Assembly: GCA_964535215.1 (NCBI GenBank) | Contig: CAZHST010000090.1 | Location: 1-8,077, forward strand | DNA length: 8,077 nt | Source of the DNA: JACQHM01 sp964535215 | GTDB lineage: Bacteria; Methylomirabilota; Methylomirabilia; Methylomirabilales; JACQHM01 | Direction of reading: 5' to 3' | Part shown: positions 4,768 through 8,077 of the stretch, one piece after another | How positions within the stretch are numbered: the first letter of the stretch is position 1 | Layout of the letters: each line of letters opens with the position of its first letter | Notes under the pieces: generated by a model | Seen by the model: the letters and a program-made list of their open reading frames with translations, nothing else | Databases searched by the model: none | What the model was told of the DNA's origin: nothing | Program-made: the position numbers and the translations under genes

Positions 4768-7620
4768 GTGAAAAGCGGTGAAGGCATGCCGGAGTCAGGG
4801 GCACTTCAGGTGAACCAGCGGGTCCGGGTCTATGGCCGTGAAGACCTGGGCGTCGGCGAGGTCCTCCGGGTTTCGGAAGCAGGCGGTGTGTACCAGGCTG
4901 ACGTGGTGTTCGAAGGAGCTGACGGCCGGCGGCTGGAGACGTTTCCTGTCGATCGGATTCAAGTGGCTCCCTCCCTCTGGGAGCGGCTCGAGCAAGGGGA
5001 GCTGGACCATCCCGTCGATTTTCTCCTGAAGCAGCTTGCCTATCAACTGCCTCTGGCGAACACTGGTGGCGAGCTGTCGAACAGCCGGACGGCCCTCCTC
5101 CCGCATCAGATCCTGCTCACCCACGATGTCGTCGCCATGATCCGCCGCCGTCTCCTCATTGCGGACGAGGTCGGGCTCGGGAAGACTATTGAGACCGGGA
5201 TGATCATCCGAGAGCTATTGGCTCGGGGCGAGGCCTCCCGGATTTTGATCATCTGTCCTGCCGGGCTCATTAAGAACTGGCAGAATGAGCTATGGGACTG
5301 CTTCCGCCTCCCCTTCGAGGTCCTCGGCGTGGATTTCACCGATCAGAACCCGGCCGCCTGGGAGCTTCACCCCAAAGTGATCGCCTCGATTGATACCCTC
5401 AAGCGGGCAGAGCGCCTCAAGCGGCTCCTGAATGCTCCCCATTGGGATCTCGTCGTCTTCGACGAGGCCCATCACATAAGCCGGCTCCGCTACGGCACCA
5501 AGGTTCAGGCCACTCAGAACTTTCGACTGGCGGAGGCCCTCCGGGGCCACACCCGGGATCTCCTCTTCCTCTCGGCCACGCCCCATCAGGGCGATCCCTA
5601 CCAGTTCTGGTCTTTAATCCAGCTCCTCGACGACAGCCTCTTTGAGAGCCCCGAGGCACTCCTCGACCACCGGGGGCTCCTTAACCGGGTCATGATCCGC
5701 CGGACGAAGCGGGAGGTCACCGATCCTGAGGGGCGGCCGCTCTTCATGCGCCGGCAGGTCCACACCCAGCCGTTCCCGATGGCTGCCCGGGAGCGGGCCT
5801 TCTACGAGAAGCTGACCGAGTATCTTCGGGAGGGGTACACGGCGGCCGGCCTGGGCCAGGCGAAGACGACCAGCCGCCAGCGGGCCATCGGTTTCGTCAT
5901 GGCTACCTTCCAGAAGCTCATGTCCTCCAGCCCTCGGGCCATCCGGCAGGCCCTCCGGCGCCGCCTCCTGGTGCTGCTGGCCCGGGAGCAGATGGCGGTA
6001 GAGGCCCGGGCCGGGAAGCGTGGCCCGACCGGAGAGCTGGCCGAGCGGATCCTCCGGCTTCAAGAGGAGATGCGGGCTCTCGCGCTGGCCATCCTGAACC
6101 TCCATCCGTCGGGCTCCGCCCGGGCCGAGGCCGATGCCTTCATCGCTCAGGTCAAGCAGCGGCTGACCAAGAGAGGCGTCGAGGAGGAGACGACCGGCTG
6201 GGCCCTGGACGTTGAAGAAGAGGAGGAAGCGATCTATGCAGAGACGGAGATCCCGCATGAGGCTGAGAAGGTTCGGGACCTGTTGAAGCTGGTTCCTGAG
6301 GGCCCGGATCGGAAGTTCGACACCCTGGTTCGGGCGGTTGAGCAACTCAGGCGGATCAATCCGTCGGAGAAATTTCTCGTCTTCACCCAGTACCGAGAGA
6401 CGCTGGAATTCCTCAAGGAGGAGCTAGGAAAGCTCTATGGCCCTTCCAAAATCGCCACCCTCAAGGGCGGACCCCTGGAGGACAAGATCGCTGCCGTCGA
6501 GGCCTTCTGGGAGCCGGACGGGGCCCAGTTCCTGATCAGCACCTCCGCCGGGGGGGAGGGGATCAACCTCCAGATCGGCCACCTCGTGTTCAATTACGAC
6601 CTCCCCTGGAACCCGATGGCCCTGGAGCAGCGGATCGGCCGGGTCCACCGCTACGGGCAGCAGGAGACGGTCCAGGTTTACAACTTGGTGGCTGAAGACA
6701 CGGTCGAGGAGCGGATCTACCGGCTTCTGGAGGAGAAGCTCCTGGAGATCGCCCGGACAATCGGGAAGGTGGACCCGGTCACGGGGCAGGTGGTTGAGGA
6801 CTTTCGGTCAGAGATCCTCGGCTTCCTCGGCTCCTCACCGAACTACCAGGAACTCTATAAGAAAGCCCTGGTCGATCGGGACTATCACCGGACCGAGCGG
6901 GAGATCGCCGAAGCGATCGAGAAGGCCCGGCGGGCCAGCGAGGCCCTTCGGGCTTTGACGCAGGACCTGAAGGCCTTCAACCTGGAGCACTATCGTGCCC
7001 TCCGAGGCCACTTCACCTTGGCCGATCTCCGCGTCTTCGTCGAGAAGGCGATCCTCCGGCTCGGCGGCCTCTTCATCCCTGAAGGCGATTTTGTCTCTAT
7101 CGAGACCCCGGCAGTCCTCCGCTCATATCCTCATATTGCTCCAAGCTACCGCGAGGTGACCTTTGATCGAGAGGTCGCCATGCGACGGCGAAAAGCCCAG
7201 CTTCTTGGGTTAGGCCACCCCCTCGTGGATGCCCTCATCCAGCACTTTCAAAGTCCACGGGTCGCTGGAGAGGTGACCTTCCTTGGTGTGCCCGGGTTGG
7301 GGCGAGGGCAGGGTTTGTGTCTTTCTGCCCGGTGCCTCACCTCTCTCGAATTGGAGGGAGGTCGCCGTCAAAAACTCTATCACCACCTGCTTCTGACACC
7401 GGATGGGTCCTGGGATGAGGCTCCAACGCGTTTTGATCTTACCGCGTTACAGGATCTTCGCCAAACATCCCCGATGACGTTTGATCAGCCTGCGTTCCTT
7501 AGGGCTGTGGAGAGCCGACTCCGGGAAGCCGTGTCCGCGATTGAGGCCAGGCTCCGTGCCAACCTAGAGGGGGTTGTGACGATTCGGTCTACAATCACCG
7601 GGTTAGCCATTGTCTCGTGA
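4768..7620 (+). CDS. SNF2-family DEAH helicase/translocase
   Basis: From GTG 4768 the protein has about 950 residues; alternative starts are GTG 4747 and ATG 4786. After an N-terminal beta-rich segment (residues about 15-65, QRVRVYGREDLGVGEVLRV) come the helicase motifs. These are Walker A ADEVGLGKTIETGM (132-145), DEAH (232-235), SATPHQGDP (269-277), a helical insert with coiled-coil-like stretches (about 400-485), LVFTQYRETLEFL (537-549), STSAGGEGINLQ (591-602) and EQRIGRVHRYGQ (620-631). The layout is that of SNF2/RapA-like double-stranded-DNA translocases. A C-terminal domain with SYREVTFDREVAMRR and LLGLGHPLVDAL is common in defence-associated members (from memory). Roughly the last 500 bases are less GC-rich than the core. 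All motifs look intact. It is the last gene of a tight four-gene operon. Likely role: the ATP-driven motor of the defence system (inference). Confidence 0.92.
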   Translation: MKSGEGMPESGALQVNQRVRVYGREDLGVGEVLRVSEAGGVYQADVVFEGADGRRLETFPVDRIQVAPSLWERLEQGELDHPVDFLLKQLAYQLPLANTGGELSNSRTALLPHQILLTHDVVAMIRRRLLIADEVGLGKTIETGMIIRELLARGEASRILIICPAGLIKNWQNELWDCFRLPFEVLGVDFTDQNPAAWELHPKVIASIDTLKRAERLKRLLNAPHWDLVVFDEAHHISRLRYGTKVQATQNFRLAEALRGHTRDLLFLSATPHQGDPYQFWSLIQLLDDSLFESPEALLDHRGLLNRVMIRRTKREVTDPEGRPLFMRRQVHTQPFPMAARERAFYEKLTEYLREGYTAAGLGQAKTTSRQRAIGFVMATFQKLMSSSPRAIRQALRRRLLVLLAREQMAVEARAGKRGPTGELAERILRLQEEMRALALAILNLHPSGSARAEADAFIAQVKQRLTKRGVEEETTGWALDVEEEEEAIYAETEIPHEAEKVRDLLKLVPEGPDRKFDTLVRAVEQLRRINPSEKFLVFTQYRETLEFLKEELGKLYGPSKIATLKGGPLEDKIAAVEAFWEPDGAQFLISTSAGGEGINLQIGHLVFNYDLPWNPMALEQRIGRVHRYGQQETVQVYNLVAEDTVEERIYRLLEEKLLEIARTIGKVDPVTGQVVEDFRSEILGFLGSSPNYQELYKKALVDRDYHRTEREIAEAIEKARRASEALRALTQDLKAFNLEHYRALRGHFTLADLRVFVEKAILRLGGLFIPEGDFVSIETPAVLRSYPHIAPSYREVTFDREVAMRRRKAQLLGLGHPLVDALIQHFQSPRVAGEVTFLGVPGLGRGQGLCLSARCLTSLELEGGRRQKLYHHLLLTPDGSWDEAPTRFDLTALQDLRQTSPMTFDQPAFLRAVESRLREAVSAIEARLRANLEGVVTIRSTITGLAIVS

Positions 7621-7627
7621 TGACCAA

Positions 7628-8077
7628 ATGGATACTGGATTCCAGGCTTGGCAGCAGCAGTTCTCGGACTGGAACTTCCACCTGTCTGAAATCCAAGGCA
7701 ACGATCGCCTACGAGAGGAGGATAAGGCTGCGATAATCGAGGGCTTTACAATCCTCAAGCGCATCTTAGGCGATGATTGGCTCCACAGGTGCTTTGAAAT
7801 CAAGCACCCCTTTCTATGGTGGCTGGCTAATCGCGCAGCCATCGAACTTATCGAGCCCGGCGTGATCCATTATGTCATTGGGCCTTGGAATAAGCGGGAG
7901 GAGGTACTGGCCTGGCAGGAGAGGCATGGCATTCAGGGCATAGAAGGCCCACCTATCGAAGGCAACGAGATACGGAGGTCGTTTCGTGGCTGCTTCGCCG
8001 GGGCTTCGGGATCGTCACCGGGGGGGCGGAGGGGGCCGACACCTTCGCCCTGGCGGCGGTCCTCCGGGCCGGGGCCC
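7628..8077 (+). CDS. Unrecognised protein, 3' end beyond the window
   Basis: The frame from ATG 7628 stays open to the right edge (150 codons); TTG 7610, overlapping the helicase end, is the only earlier in-frame start. The first part, MDTGFQAWQQQFSDWNFHL onward, is rich in Trp, Glu and Ile and looks like a real soluble helical protein, with GFTILKRILGDDWLHRCFEI and HPFLWWLANRAAIELIEPG. I do not recognise it. From about 7970 its translation turns into low-complexity Arg/Pro/Gly/Ser sequence, while another frame becomes convincing. The true protein may therefore end or shift there. It follows the helicase closely and may be co-transcribed. Confidence is moderate for 7628-7970 and low beyond. 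Confidence 0.55.
   Translation, partial: MDTGFQAWQQQFSDWNFHLSEIQGNDRLREEDKAAIIEGFTILKRILGDDWLHRCFEIKHPFLWWLANRAAIELIEPGVIHYVIGPWNKREEVLAWQERHGIQGIEGPPIEGNEIRRSFRGCFAGASGSSPGGRRGPTPSPWRRSSGPGP
7966..8077 (+). pseudogene. DprA/SLOG-like Rossmann fragment in a shifted frame, no start seen, cut by the window edge
   Basis: Reading from 7966 (one frame away from the preceding gene) gives RDTEVVSWLLRRGFGIVTGG followed by AEGADTFALAAVLRAGA. The G-x-TGGA-x-GAD motif after a helix is characteristic of the DprA/SLOG nucleotide-binding fold. The frame is closed upstream by TAA at 7891-7893, and no ATG, GTG or TTG occurs in it between there and the motif. It is therefore either a frameshifted continuation of the previous gene or the far side of a rearrangement or assembly join. 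The stretch is also noticeably more GC-rich than 7620-7960. The family call rests on one motif. Confidence 0.45.

Noticed and set aside
5614..6345. Long minus-strand open frame (243 codons) opposite the helicase gene
   Set aside because: It mirrors GC-rich helicase codons, gives low-complexity Leu/Gly/Arg/Pro sequence and has no recognisable domain. The helicase frame on the + strand is unambiguous.

Overview
The window comes from a GC-rich, probably uncultivated bacterium. Arg CGG, Leu CTC and Ile ATC codons dominate and several starts are GTG. G/C-rich short repeats of the kind seen in some NC10-like and Chloroflexota-like genomes are present, but the taxonomic guess is weak. Essentially everything reads on the + strand. 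The gene content points to a DNA-modification and defence-type locus: a Zn-ribbon adenine DNA methylase of the DUF1156/COG1743 type, a DUF3800 protein, an unknown protein, a PIN-domain toxin-antitoxin pair and a large SNF2-family helicase.

Left block (1-3388). One reading frame runs open from the left edge to 1556 and continues in the same frame from 1560 to 2732. It encodes the zinc-ribbon, catalytic (DPPY) and C-terminal parts of the methylase. A single in-frame TGA at 1557-1559 sits where the family reads Trp (YV-[W]-LRLVL), so the gene is interrupted by a point nonsense change, not a frameshift. The same frame has absorbed four G/C-rich repeat tracts (about 1-60, 741-831, 1926-1965 and 2451-2479) without loss of frame. 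The first lies beside a remnant of a four-helix-bundle (23S rRNA intervening-sequence, S23-type) gene. A DUF3800 gene of visibly lower GC follows two bases after the methylase stop.

Intergenic block (3389-3637). This is an AT-rich stretch. It holds a perfect 12-bp-arm palindrome inside a good minus-strand sigma70-like promoter, a 14-bp direct repeat spaced exactly 100 bp, and a small inverted repeat ending in TTGACA just upstream of the next operon.

Right block (3638-7620). This is a tight operon: unknown 143-aa protein, helical antitoxin-like protein (79 aa), PIN-domain toxin (135 aa) and SNF2-type helicase (about 950 aa), with gaps of 43, 0 and 7 bases. After the helicase comes an unrecognised gene open to the right edge. 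Near 7970 the convincing coding signal jumps to another frame, where a DprA/SLOG-like Rossmann motif appears. This is either a frameshift or a rearrangement or assembly junction.

Working hypothesis (inference): methylase and helicase are the modification and translocase halves of a phage-defence system with DUF3800 as a candidate nuclease-like partner, and the toxin-antitoxin pair sits inside the operon. The modification arm appears to be decaying, or to depend on UGA readthrough.
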